From contig OY969915.1 of the NCBI GenBank assembly GCA_963704545.1, positions 496,001 to 560,000 on the forward strand: a DNA stretch of 64,000 nucleotides, written 5' to 3'. Shown here piece after piece: positions 55,476 to 64,000 of the stretch (the first letter of the stretch is position 1; each line of letters starts with the position of its first letter). The position numbers and the translations under genes were made by a program. The notes under the pieces were generated by a model that did not search any database, was not told the origin of the DNA, and saw only the letters and a program-made list of their open reading frames with translations. The stretch is from VRUE01 sp963704545 (GTDB lineage: Bacteria; Actinomycetota; Thermoleophilia; Solirubrobacterales; 70-9).

Positions 55476-56579
55476 TCAGCAGCTGATCGGCCCCGCCTCG
55501 CGTCCGACGCCGGGTTGCCAGACTGCGGCGAAATGCATTGAGTCCAGCCCGGAGAGGATCGTCGTGGGGCAGGTTCCGTCGGCGTTGATCACCCGCACGG
55601 TTTTGCCGAACCCGAACCCGACCGATTCCTGGACGAACGCGGACTCCTTGCCGTAGTCAAAGGGCCGCCAGTCCGTATAGACAAGGCGTTGCCCCGAGGG
55701 ATCCCAGCGCGGGGCCTCCTCGACCGCCCTCGCGGTATGGGTCAGCCGCCGTAGGCCGCTCTCGGAGGCGCTCCTTACGAAAATGTCGGTGAGGCGCGCC
55801 GAGAGGCGGAGCCTTCCGCTTGGCGGGAAGTGTCTCGTGACTTCTTTGAGTGGGCCCCGGAGGAAGGCGATCGATTGGCCGTCGGGCGAGTAGATGGGTT
55901 CGTAGGCGTTCCGGGCCAGAACCCTGATCGGCTTCCCGTCGAGCCCGATCTCCACGGCTTCGTGAGACTTGGCGGCGATGACCCGGCTGATCGCAAGGCG
56001 CGAGCCGTCCGGCGAGAACGACGCGGGAAAGAGGAAGACGCCGTCGCGCCAAGGCGTCAGGGGCTTCGACTTTCCCGTCTGCAGGTCGGCGAGCCAAATC
56101 GAGACGCTCTCGAAGAGGTGGTCGCCGCCAGCTCGCTCCGGAACATGGAGTTCGCGCTGCCTTGCGAAGGCGATCATGCGCCCGTCGGGCGAGAACACCG
56201 GCTCAAACCCATTCACGGTGCCGGGAATTGCCTTTACCGCGCCTCCCTCGGCGGAGATCGAGGCCAGGCTTGTTCCGGTGCGACCAAACTCGGGAAACTC
56301 TTCGTTCAACGTCGTGAAGGCGATCCGGGTGCCGTCGGGCGACCAGGAGGGCGCCGACCACGGGTACACCGCCCGAGTTGCCTTCCAGGCGCTGAGAGCG
56401 TAGACCGATTGGCGGGCGCCGCCCTGGGGATCGATGGTGAAGAGTTGGGTCCATTCCGGGTCCCGCAGGCTGACCACCGCCAAGCGGGGGCCGGGTGGCG
56501 ATACGGCCGCGACCGCGCCCATGAAGAGGAACAGCAGCGAAGCCGCCAGCGAAAAAACGCCCCCTACTCTCCGCGCCAT
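55476..56579 (-). CDS. Secreted TolB-like/PD40 beta-propeller protein
   Basis: A 367-residue protein with signal peptide 'GGVFSLAASLLFLFMGAVAAVS'. Propeller repeats 'APSWSPDGTRIAFTT', 'EPVFSPDGRMIAFARQ', 'PASFSPDGSRLAISR', 'EPIYSPDGQSIAFLRG', 'APRWDPSGQRLVYTDW' are typical PD40/WD40-like blades. These domains bind proteins or peptides outside the cytoplasm. It sits between the NACHT gene and the tRNA scar, with no evident partner. Confidence 0.85.
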   Translation of the reverse strand: MARRVGGVFSLAASLLFLFMGAVAAVSPPGPRLAVVSLRDPEWTQLFTIDPQGGARQSVYALSAWKATRAVYPWSAPSWSPDGTRIAFTTLNEEFPEFGRTGTSLASISAEGGAVKAIPGTVNGFEPVFSPDGRMIAFARQRELHVPERAGGDHLFESVSIWLADLQTGKSKPLTPWRDGVFLFPASFSPDGSRLAISRVIAAKSHEAVEIGLDGKPIRVLARNAYEPIYSPDGQSIAFLRGPLKEVTRHFPPSGRLRLSARLTDIFVRSASESGLRRLTHTARAVEEAPRWDPSGQRLVYTDWRPFDYGKESAFVQESVGFGFGKTVRVINADGTCPTTILSGLDSMHFAAVWQPGVGREAGPISC

Positions 56580-56777
56580 CGACCGGACACTACTCGGCTA
56601 ACAGTGCCAGCTCGGCCGCAGGTCGGAACTGGTGACTGACACCGTCGACGCGAGTGCGACGCGGCTTCGTCCTTCTGGCGATACGACCTCTCGACCTTCC
56701 CTGCGGGTTGACCTTCGGTTGATCTCTGACCAGGCTGAAGACAGAAGGTTCCGCTCTGTGCAGGGGGTAGGAGGAGA

Positions 56778-56817
56778 TGGAGCTAGGCGGATTCGAACCG
56801 CCGACCTCCTGGGTGCG
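56778..56817 (-). other. 3' fragment of a tRNA gene, probable attachment-site scar
   Basis: The minus strand has the T-arm GGCGGTTCGAATCCGCC (56786-56802), the acceptor strand TAGCTCC and discriminator A ending at 56778, and AGGTC-type variable bases before the T-arm. Upstream of about 56817 no matching anticodon stem, D-arm or 5' acceptor GGAGCTA is found. So this is not a complete tRNA gene. Tyrosine and serine recombinases often leave such a 3' tRNA end at one side of an integrated island. Confidence 0.8.
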
Positions 56818-57056
56818 ATTCAAGCTAGACGAATCAGCAACGAATCGCGAAAAATAGCTGATTTGCAGCCTCTTCTAGCAATCTGCGGACGCTGGGCTCC
56901 CGAGCGATCTACGGCGGATACGCAGGGATATGCGGCGATATGCAGGGAGTCGGGCACTTCTGGCGAGAAGTGCCCGAAATCGGCGCAGGGCGGTTGGAAC
57001 GCACACGCAGGCGCTTGGCCCGCACCCCCGAGACATCCTCGATCTGCGCTCGGCCG
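56818..57056. other. Intergenic segment with short repeats and a hairpin
   Basis: Contains a near-tandem series GGATACGCAG/GGATATGCGG/CGATATGCAG at about 56917-56945. It also contains an inverted repeat, CGGGCACTTCT (56951-56961) with AGAAGTGCCCG (56966-56976), a 4-nt loop, 81 bp beyond the end of the STAND gene, likely its terminator. No gene is seen. Confidence 0.6.
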
Positions 57057-60000
57057 TCAGTCATCGTCCTCGACCTGCCGCCGGATGCGAGCTTCGGCAC
57101 CCTCGCCAAGCTCCCTGTAAAAGCCGGCGAGGAGGGAATCCGGGTCGAGTTCATCGAGTGCGACGGCGACACGATCGACGAGCGCGACGTCCTCCGGAAT
57201 CGGCTCTCCCACCGTCCCAATGCGGGTCAGGTTGACGGTCGAGTTGCCGAGGCGGTACTTGACGCTGCCGAGGGTCTCCTCATCGATCGACGCTGCCGTG
57301 ACCAGCATCGACTCGATCAGTTCCCGCTGCTCGAAGACGAAGAAGGGCGGTGCCACCTCCGTGAGCCGGGCGGCACGCTCGATCTGATCTCTGGTCTTCG
57401 CCGCAGCGACGAAGTCGGTAAGGGCCGCGACTCCCTCGGGGCTGAAGCTGCGCGTCGCGATTCGGTAGAGGCCCGGGAGATGGTGCTCCGAGCCCTTCGG
57501 GACCTCGAGACCCTGCACCATCTCGAGCAGCTCGACCAGGGTCTCCCGGGAGGCCCCGGAGATGAGGTCGCCAGAGATCCCCCGATGCGGAATCGGCTCG
57601 TAACGCCGCTGCGAGGGGAAGTCGTCCTTGTGCCTGATCCTCGCTATCAACAGCTCGATCACGGCTTTCGGCACCCGCGCTCCGGCCCTGTCCAAGAAGG
57701 CCTTGATCGCGTGGTCGTCGATCGACTCGAGCTCGACCAGCTTCGCCAGCACCGATTCCAGCTGGGCGTCCGTTGCCTTATCCGGTGACATGCCGTGGTC
57801 CGGGTCGAAGACATTGCAGAGCTCCTCGGCGACCGCGGCCGAGTCGCCGACAACAACGTCGGTGGCGATCCGCGCGGCGACGTCCGGCTCGACCGTGGCG
57901 AGCACGCCGACCCCGGCGACCGCCACCGAGCGAACCGGCTCCTCGGCCTCGACCAGGCGTTCGATGATCTCAACGTCGGTTTCGTTGCGGCTGCCGACCC
58001 AGTGCGGGCTCCAGTAGGCGCGAGCGACGGCCCCCGCGAGTTCCCCGTCACCGCCGTCGAGCGCCGCGAGGCAGAGTGCACGGGCGCGGTCGGGGTCCTG
58101 CTCGCGGATCGCGACGATCAGCGCATGCAGCGATGAGACCAGGTTACGGGAGGGCCTGTCGATCAACTCGCTCGCTATTGCCACTCCCCACTCGAAGTCC
58201 GCCCGACAAAGCGCCATAAGCATCGCGGCTGGATTCGGCCTCTCTTCGGCGGCGGTCAACTCCGTGACGGCGCCCTCGACGAGCTCAAGGGCGGCCCCTG
58301 GTGTTCCGACCTGCTGGATCACATCTCGCGTGATGCGCTCGGTCAGCGCGGCCAACTCGGCCCGCTCACGGCTCGGAGCGCCGAAGCGCTCGGTCGCGCT
58401 CGGGCGCCAGGCGAGGGACCAGGGTTTGTGCACGATGCCCGTCACCTCAAGCGTGAGCGTCTCCTCGATCGACCCGACCACCTTTTTCGCGACGTCGACG
58501 ACCTCGGGCCAGGGGCTGAATTCGATCTGCCAGGCAAGTGCGTCGACTACTGCCAGCAGCGTCGTCGGCTGGGCATCCGAGGCGACCACCTCCGCGAGCA
58601 CGTCGATCAGCTCCAGCTGCTCCGGCTTCCAGACGGACTGCTCGTCGTCGGAGATCTCCTTGCCGAAGTAGCCGCGTGGCCCGCCGAGCACGTCGCCGAT
58701 CGTCTTCACCGCGATCGTCGCGGCGCGGACGTCGCCGCCGAGCGCCGCGTCGCGCAGCAGCGCGATCGCCTTGGCACGCACCTTCCGCGTCGGCTTGGGG
58801 TCGATCAGAAAGCCGCTCATCACGACCTCGCGCTCGCTGCGTGACCACGTGTTCAGCCCCTCGCGCTCCAAGGCATGGCCGACGATGCTCAAGAGCGAAT
58901 TGCGGTGCTCGTATGCGCCCGGTTTGCCGAGCTCGCGGCCGGCAGCGGCCAGCACCAGCTCGTTGAAACCCACTGGCTTCGCCGGCGCGTATCCCGCCAT
59001 CTCGCCGAGGACTCGCATCGGGTGCTCGGGATGGGGGTTCTCGTCACGCGGGTCGTCCTGTCCCAGACTCCAGAGGATCTCGGTCACTCGCTCGACGGTC
59101 GAGTCGGTGTAGGCGATCGCCTCGAGCACGGGCGGCAGCTTCTTCGAGCACGTCTCTAGTCGTCCGCGGCCGCAGGCCGAACTGCTCCACGAGCTCGTCC
59201 TTCGGCTCCGTCTCCGGGTCGTTCGGGTGTTCGAGGAGGCTCTCGACGATCTCCAGTGCCTGGGTGGCCTGGAAGTAGGCAATCGTTTCGAGGCGGCCGA
59301 GTAGGGCGATGCGCTTCGCGTTGCCCGCCGCCAGCAGCTCGCGCCGCAGATCCTCCCAAGCCTTACCCAGCAGGTCGACGTCGTTGCCGGCCGCACGCGC
59401 CTTCCAGTCGAGCTCGGCCAAGTTGCGCAGCACGTGCCCCGGCAGAACCCCCCCGAAATGCCTGTAGACGAACTCGGCGAAGCCGCTCGGTTCCCCCGAC
59501 TTCGTCAGACACGCCTCCTTGAGGACGAAGTCAGAGAGCAGATCCGGGCTGACCCGAAGCTGGTCGCCGCTGCGACGCAGGACGCCGGCCATCTCGAGGT
59601 GCCCGATGTCCTTCCTTACCCTGTCCGCGCGACGCTCCAGGGAGGCCGCGACGGCGTCGACGGCCTCAGAGTTCCCCATCGGCAGAGGGCCGACTGCCGC
59701 GAGGACCTCGAGCAAGGCCCGCGCCTCCTCCTTGGGGACGGCGCTCTCGATGTCGCCGAGCAGCTCGTCCTCGAAGGCCGCCATCGTCTGATGCCTAAAC
59801 TCCTCGTCGTTTTCGAGCAGGGCGGCGTGAATGCTGTTGCGACGGATCAGCTGGCCCCCCACCACGGTCACTAGCGGGCAGTCGCGGCTCACCGCGCAGA
59901 GCGCATCGACGTGTTGCAGGTGATCCGGCCCCAGTGCTTGCTCGGCTAGCCGGCGCACGTCTCCCGGCTCCAGTTCTTCGAGCTCCTCGAAGAGTTCGAC

Positions 60001-61047
60001 GTGCGCGAACTCAAAGCCGCTGCGGGCGAGGGTCGAGCGCAGCTCGTCGAGCCGCCGCGGGCGAGTGCCGATGACGACTCTGAGCGCCGAATCTCGCTCC
60101 TGGCGGTATCTGAGGAGGTTGAGTATCTGCTCCAAGTCGTCGCGCCGATGGGCGTCGTCGATGATGACGAGGGCGACGTCGAGGGGCAGCTCGTCGAGCC
60201 CCTCCGGGGTCGCCGGCACGTTGGCGGCCAGATGGACGACGTTGCTCCGGCTATCCCCGTCCACCTCGTCGGCGAACGCGGTCAGCAGGCGGCTCTTGCC
60301 GATTCCCCCCCGGCCGGGCAGGACGGCCACACGGCGATCCGAGCCACGGAAACGTCGCAGCGCCTCGAGCTCTTGGTCCCGACCGACGAGGTCCCATCCT
60401 TGGTGGAAGAGGCGGCTCTCGTCAGCACTCTCCGTGGACACCGAACCTGCGCTGAGGAAGAGGGCCGGCCCGCTGCGGCCGAGAAAGCGCTGGCGCCAGG
60501 CGGCGCCAAAGTGCGCCTCGACCAGTCGGCGGGCGTCCTCAGGCGGCAGGCGTCGGACAAGACGGGAGATGTCGCCGACGTCGAGGAGCTCCCACCTTGA
60601 ATGCGCGTCAATGGCGCGCCGCGCCCCGGCGGTCGCCTCGCGGCTGAGCAGGATCCAATAGCGGTCCGCCTTGTAGGTGGTGCTTTCCACCGCGCTGTCG
60701 ACAGCCTTTGCGCCGAACTGCTTCTCCTGCTTGCACTGTACGCCCAGCTTGGTTCCGTCGACGAACTCGACGACGATGTCGATGCCTTCCTGGGTGGACC
60801 CCGAGCCACCGAAGAGGTACGCGGCCTTCACCTCGGGCTGAAGCTCGAGTAGCTCGACGCAGAAGCCCTCGAACTGCGGCCAGCCGAAGCCGTCTTGCCT
60901 GTGAAGCGGAAGAAGGATCGAGCGAGGGCTGAGCGGCGGCGGGGGGCCGGGCGGGGGCAGGGGAAGGGTGTCGCGGATCTCCGACGGTTTCTCGGAGGCT
61001 GCGGCGAAGAGCTCCTTGAGCGGATCGGGCGAGCCCTCGTCCCTCAC
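57057..61047 (-). pseudogene. REase-STAND NTPase-helical repeat protein, split by a one-base frameshift
   Basis: A gene of about 1,329 codons. Residues 50-165: PD-(D/E)XK domain with 'STQEGIDIVVEF' (Asp90) and 'LGVQCKQEKQFG' (Gln104-x-Lys106). Residues 215-400: STAND NTPase, Walker A 'LPGRGGIGKSRLL' (about 243-255), Walker B 'DVALVIIDDAHRR'. The second half is HEAT/TPR-like helices. 'TTRDVLEEAAA' in the first frame should be 'TTRDVL-KKLPPVLEAIAYTD', which continues in the next frame; one extra base near 59146 breaks it. Start GTG at 61047 overlaps the sigma-factor stop (GTGA). Without the break it would be a full bacterial NLR-like defence protein. Confidence 0.82.
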
Positions 61048-61601
61048 TCGAACCGGTCCGGGGTCAGCCCGCGATGGCGGAGCTCGGCCTCGAGCCGGGC
61101 GCGCCCGTGGTGGTAAAAGGCCTTGACCGTACCCTCGGCGCAGCCGAGCATCTCGGCGACCTCCTTCACGCTGTGGCCCTCGGCGCGAAGGTACGTCACG
61201 GCGCGCTGTCGGGCGGGGAGGGTGCGGAAGGCTTCGATCAGTTCGATCTTCTCGGAGGGAGCCAGGCCGACGGTGGTCCGGGCGAGCAGCTCCGGGTCGA
61301 GGGGCTCCGCGCCGTGCGCTTTCTCCTTGGCGATCACCTTCTGAGTGCGATTGGCCGTGACCGCCTTCGCCCACGATGAGATCTTCGACGGGTCATCGAG
61401 CCCGTCGAGGCCGCCTCCGATGTCGAGCAGCGCCTCCTGGATGGCGTCCTCGCCGACCCAGACACCGGGGCCGGTGATGCCGCGGGCCGTCCTTGCCACG
61501 ATCGGCTGCAGGGCTTTGAAGAGCTGTTCGCGCGCCGCAGGATCGCCCGCCTGCACTGCGGCGGCGAGATCGGGGAGGGAGGTGGGGGCGGTGGTCTGCA
61601 T
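61044..61601 (-). CDS. ECF-family RNA polymerase sigma factor linked to the STAND gene
   Basis: A 185-residue sigma factor. Sigma2: 'ISSWAKAVTANRTQKVIAKEKA' with 'GEDAIQEALLDIGGGL'. Sigma4: 'LIEAFRTLPARQRAVTYLRAEGHSVKEVAEMLGCAEGTVKAFYHHGRARLEAELR', a clear HTH. It has no anti-sigma gene beside it; its stop is inside the start of the REase-STAND gene, so the two are translated together. This makes the STAND protein a candidate for regulation by, or of, the sigma factor. A TATAAA box stands about 9 nt before the ATG. Confidence 0.88.
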   Translation of the reverse strand: MQTTAPTSLPDLAAAVQAGDPAAREQLFKALQPIVARTARGITGPGVWVGEDAIQEALLDIGGGLDGLDDPSKISSWAKAVTANRTQKVIAKEKAHGAEPLDPELLARTTVGLAPSEKIELIEAFRTLPARQRAVTYLRAEGHSVKEVAEMLGCAEGTVKAFYHHGRARLEAELRHRGLTPDRFE

Positions 61602-61725
61602 GTCCGTCTATTTATAAAGAGCGCAGAGCACACCGAAAGGTTTAAGTGGAGCGGCGCTAATGGGTCTGTATGCCCGCGATCGGCGCGATGGTGCCGCCCC
61701 CAGATTTCCGCAGATCTTCGCGGCC
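61602..61725 (-). promoter_or_regulatory. Promoter region of the sigma-STAND operon
   Basis: On the minus strand TTTATAAATAGACGGAC leads into the ATG, with TATAAA as a likely -10 box. CTTAAACCTTTCGG about 20 bp upstream may contain the -35 element. The region is AT-rich against its surroundings. No transcript leader or terminator hairpin was noted for the upstream gene ending at 61726. Confidence 0.45.
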
Positions 61726-64000
61726 CTAGATACTGCAGTCGAGAACGAAGGCGCTCACTTCGGCGGTTCCGTCGGCACTGACCTTTTCTGCCTGCTGCGT
61801 GAAGAAGTCCCAGCTCGCTTGGAAGTTCCGGCGACGGCAGCGGCGGCAGTTGACGCCATCGGATGCGTCCCAGTCGGGAGAATCGAAGTGGGCGACGACG
61901 TAGATCCCCTGCCGGTGATCGCCGTCTAGGTAGCGATCGACCAGCTGCTCCTTCATAGCCTTGTCCAGGTCTGCGTGCCAACAGCACTTCAGCTCGATCA
62001 CCACCCTCACGATCGGCGATCCCTCGACCCGCTCGCCGGCGACAGCCTCGCAGATGATGTCGACCGATTCACCCATGTAGCCATGGGGGTTCGCGTTGAT
62101 CTCCAGCTCGCGGCCGACGAAGATGCCCTGGCCCTTGAGGTCTTCCTTCAGGCGGTCCGCCAGCCACAGGGCGACCTGCCGCTCGCGCTTCGGGCGCAGC
62201 GGCTCGGAGTCCCAGAGGAGGGAGACCACGCCCTCCTGGCCCTGGAGCTTTTCCTGGCAGCGTTCGAGTCCAAAGATCAGGATCTCGCGAAGCTCGCGGT
62301 CCGAGCGGACGTATCGTCGCCTGCCGTCCTCGGAGAGCATGATGACGTCGCGCGGCAAAGGTGGCTCCCACTCCGAGCGTTCGAAGATCTCCTCGGCGTC
62401 GTGCTGGTACCGCTTGATCCCGATCATCTCGGGAAACATCGTCGCCAGGCGATTCAGGGTGTCAACCGCCTCGCGGGTCCCCTGCGCGGCGATCACGCCG
62501 ATGATCCGCCACCGCCACATTCCGATTTGCTCTCGAGAACTCGGGCTGTGGACGCCTTCGATGTGCGGATCCTCGGCGGACGGGAACTGCTCCTCGACCC
62601 ATAGGTAGAGCTCGACAGCGACCGCCGCCGGAAGGTTCGCCGCGATCTGCGCCTCACGTCCGGCGAGGCGCGAGACGAGGTCCCGACCGAAGTCCACGTC
62701 GTCTTGCATCAGCCTCCATATCCGCTCCCACTCTGTCGTGCCCCGCTGCTCAAGTAGCACCATCGCCACCTCGGCGGCCAGCGCCCGTCGACCGGGACCC
62801 CCGGAGAGCGCCCCGGGGACGACGAGCCGCCTGGCGTGTTTGAGCCCGGCGGCAGATCCGTTCGCGACCAGGATCCGCAGGAGTTCGGCACGACGATCCG
62901 GATCGCGCCGGGGCCGCTTGGCGCGTCGCAGGATCACCTCCTCGAGCTCGGGAGCCCACACGCGCTCGACCAGGTTCAACGAGACGAGGGGTCGCGCGGC
63001 GCGAAGGTCGCGGTCGAGAAGTTCGGCGAAACGATCGGCTCCCTCTCGTGGGGCTTTGGAGAAAAGCTGCTGCAACATCGAGTCGTTGAAGGCGGTCTCG
63101 TCGGAGCCGATGGTCGCGTCCCGGAACCAGCCGACGATGACCGCCGCCCAGCTCTCCCAGACGGAATCGGCCAGCTGAGCGAACTTCACCTGATCGCGAT
63201 CGGCGAGCAGGCGAAGCGCGCGATAGCCAGCCCAGGCGGGCCAGAAGATCGTCTGCTGGCGTAGCCATCGCTCGGGTTCCGCGCCGCCCTCGCGCAGGTA
63301 GGACGGAGCGAAATCCAGAATGCGTTGCCGGTCGGCATCATCGATCAGCGGCCAGCCGGTCATCGCAGTGAGGTCGGAGACCAGATACTCCCGGTGGCGG
63401 CGCTCGTTGATCTCCATCCACTTGGTCGCGACCCAGAATCCATCGCGATCGCCGCCTTCGTAGTCGTCGAGCGCCGCCTTGACCCGGCCGGGAATGTCGA
63501 GATCGGGCTCTGATTCGTCGTCTTCCTCCGCCTCAGTCTCGATGCGGACGGCATGGATACGTCGCATCTCCTCAGCGACCGGCGAGTCGATCTGCACCGG
63601 TTCGAATCGTGGCCCGCTTAGCTCGTCGAGCACAGAGCTTGCGCCGAGCGCTTCCAGTATTGCCAGCTCGGACCCGCCGAGGACGGGCAGACGGTCAATC
63701 AGTTCAGCGAACGGACGCTCAAGCTCCGTGCCGCGGGCGGCACGGAGCTCTTCGAGCAACCAGTCGAAGTCGTCTGCATTCAGTAGCCTTGGTACGGCGA
63801 AGAGAACGTTGACAAGCGTCAGCTCTTCCGCGGCCATCAATGGAACTAGGCCCTCGACCAGGCTTCGCCGTGCAGCTCGCTCCACAAAGACCTCCGGGTG
63901 GTCGGTCAGCACCGAGTGGGAGAGCAGATTGCTGTTCTCGCGCACCAACGGCACGAGCGCATCGAGGAACGCCTCGCGAATGTCTTTGTCGACGACGATG
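61726..64000 (-). CDS. Large protein ending in a PD-(D/E)XK nuclease domain (5' end outside window)
   Basis: At least 757 codons, open to the right edge, so the N-terminus is missing. Most of it is helical-repeat-like, with motifs such as 'WLREELRAARG...ERPF', 'FWVATKWMEINERRHREYLVSDL' and 'WERIWRLMQDDVDFGRDLV'. The C-terminus has 'MGESVDIICEAVAGERVEGSPIVRVVIELKCCWHADLDKAMKEQLVDRYL', where Asp and Glu-Leu-Lys fit a PD-(D/E)XK nuclease, and 'QGIYVVAHFD' a following strand. A 'CRRC' pair comes near the end. Its stop is 124 bp before the sigma gene, same strand. It looks like the nuclease partner of the STAND locus. Confidence 0.78.
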   Translation of the reverse strand, partial: IVVDKDIREAFLDALVPLVRENSNLLSHSVLTDHPEVFVERAARRSLVEGLVPLMAAEELTLVNVLFAVPRLLNADDFDWLLEELRAARGTELERPFAELIDRLPVLGGSELAILEALGASSVLDELSGPRFEPVQIDSPVAEEMRRIHAVRIETEAEEDDESEPDLDIPGRVKAALDDYEGGDRDGFWVATKWMEINERRHREYLVSDLTAMTGWPLIDDADRQRILDFAPSYLREGGAEPERWLRQQTIFWPAWAGYRALRLLADRDQVKFAQLADSVWESWAAVIVGWFRDATIGSDETAFNDSMLQQLFSKAPREGADRFAELLDRDLRAARPLVSLNLVERVWAPELEEVILRRAKRPRRDPDRRAELLRILVANGSAAGLKHARRLVVPGALSGGPGRRALAAEVAMVLLEQRGTTEWERIWRLMQDDVDFGRDLVSRLAGREAQIAANLPAAVAVELYLWVEEQFPSAEDPHIEGVHSPSSREQIGMWRWRIIGVIAAQGTREAVDTLNRLATMFPEMIGIKRYQHDAEEIFERSEWEPPLPRDVIMLSEDGRRRYVRSDRELREILIFGLERCQEKLQGQEGVVSLLWDSEPLRPKRERQVALWLADRLKEDLKGQGIFVGRELEINANPHGYMGESVDIICEAVAGERVEGSPIVRVVIELKCCWHADLDKAMKEQLVDRYLDGDHRQGIYVVAHFDSPDWDASDGVNCRRCRRRNFQASWDFFTQQAEKVSADGTAEVSAFVLDCSI

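Noticed and set aside
56778..56850. Complete tRNA gene
   Set aside because: Only T-arm and 3' acceptor strand are present; no anticodon stem or matching 5' acceptor strand upstream.
59130..59165. Programmed ribosomal frameshift in the STAND gene
   Set aside because: There is no slippery heptamer or downstream structure at the junction; a simple extra base explains it.

Overview
The window is high-GC DNA with dense, often overlapping genes, many GTG and TTG starts, and stop/start overlaps of the ATGA, GTGA or TTGA type. Gene content points to an actinobacterium, most likely class Thermoleophilia (Solirubrobacterales-like). The reasons are an array of TetR regulators sharing a '(L)P.GRH.L.RE(F/Y)V' leader, a secreted protein with a 'RLTYANVVSTLALFL' leader and GAV repeats, DUF3105 and DUF4235 proteins, an ECF sigma/YCII pair, and many leaderless-type starts (a TANNNT-like box 6-8 nt before the start codon). 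The taxonomic call is inference.

Layout. 1-2129: start of purM, then a coupled dedA-uppP-VOC operon. 2187-14128: a surface-polysaccharide locus with a PglF/CapD-type nucleotide-sugar dehydratase, a LytR_C membrane protein, a FlgD-Ig-like membrane protein, a Wzy/WaaL-like polymerase, a Wzx flippase, three glycosyltransferases, an initiating sugar-phosphate transferase, a GNAT and a FemAB-like acyltransferase. 14135-24117: DUF3105, MetF, an enoyl-CoA hydratase, a UDP-sugar 6-dehydrogenase, five TetR units in four genes, a charged coiled-coil protein and an MFS exporter. 24102-33833: ECF42-type sigma plus YCII protein, a hydrolase, a Qng1-type queuosine salvage enzyme, a DrrAB-like ABC exporter, a BacA-like (prephenate-decarboxylase-fold) protein, an FAD oxidoreductase, an ArsR-AHSA1 fusion and a cupredoxin lipoprotein.

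33856-40123 is an accessory stretch. It has small regulators, a PASTA protein, DUF4235, and three copies of an unannotated 19-codon gene (peptides MKIA....(V/A)PLL...K) with near-ideal Shine-Dalgarno sequences. A 1.2-kb AAA/DUF4143 ATPase insert is flanked by 57-bp repeats of a hydrolase 3' end. 40232-52347 is a mixed housekeeping stretch: SDR, M15 peptidase, methyltransferase, a membrane protein with a collagen-like tail, a frameshifted endonuclease/phosphatase, a ZIP transporter, ChrA, a processive glycosyltransferase, and MarR/VOC.

52449-64000 is conflict and defence DNA. It holds a REase-NACHT protein (bacterial NLR type), a TolB-like propeller protein, a 3' fragment of a tRNA gene that looks like an attachment-site scar, and a locus in which an ECF sigma factor overlaps a REase-STAND-helical-repeat protein (split by a one-base frameshift). 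Next to it lies a very large protein ending in a PD-(D/E)XK nuclease domain that runs off the window. The last group, the micropeptide family and a pair of in-frame palindromic elements inside the wzy-like gene are the best candidates for undescribed biology.
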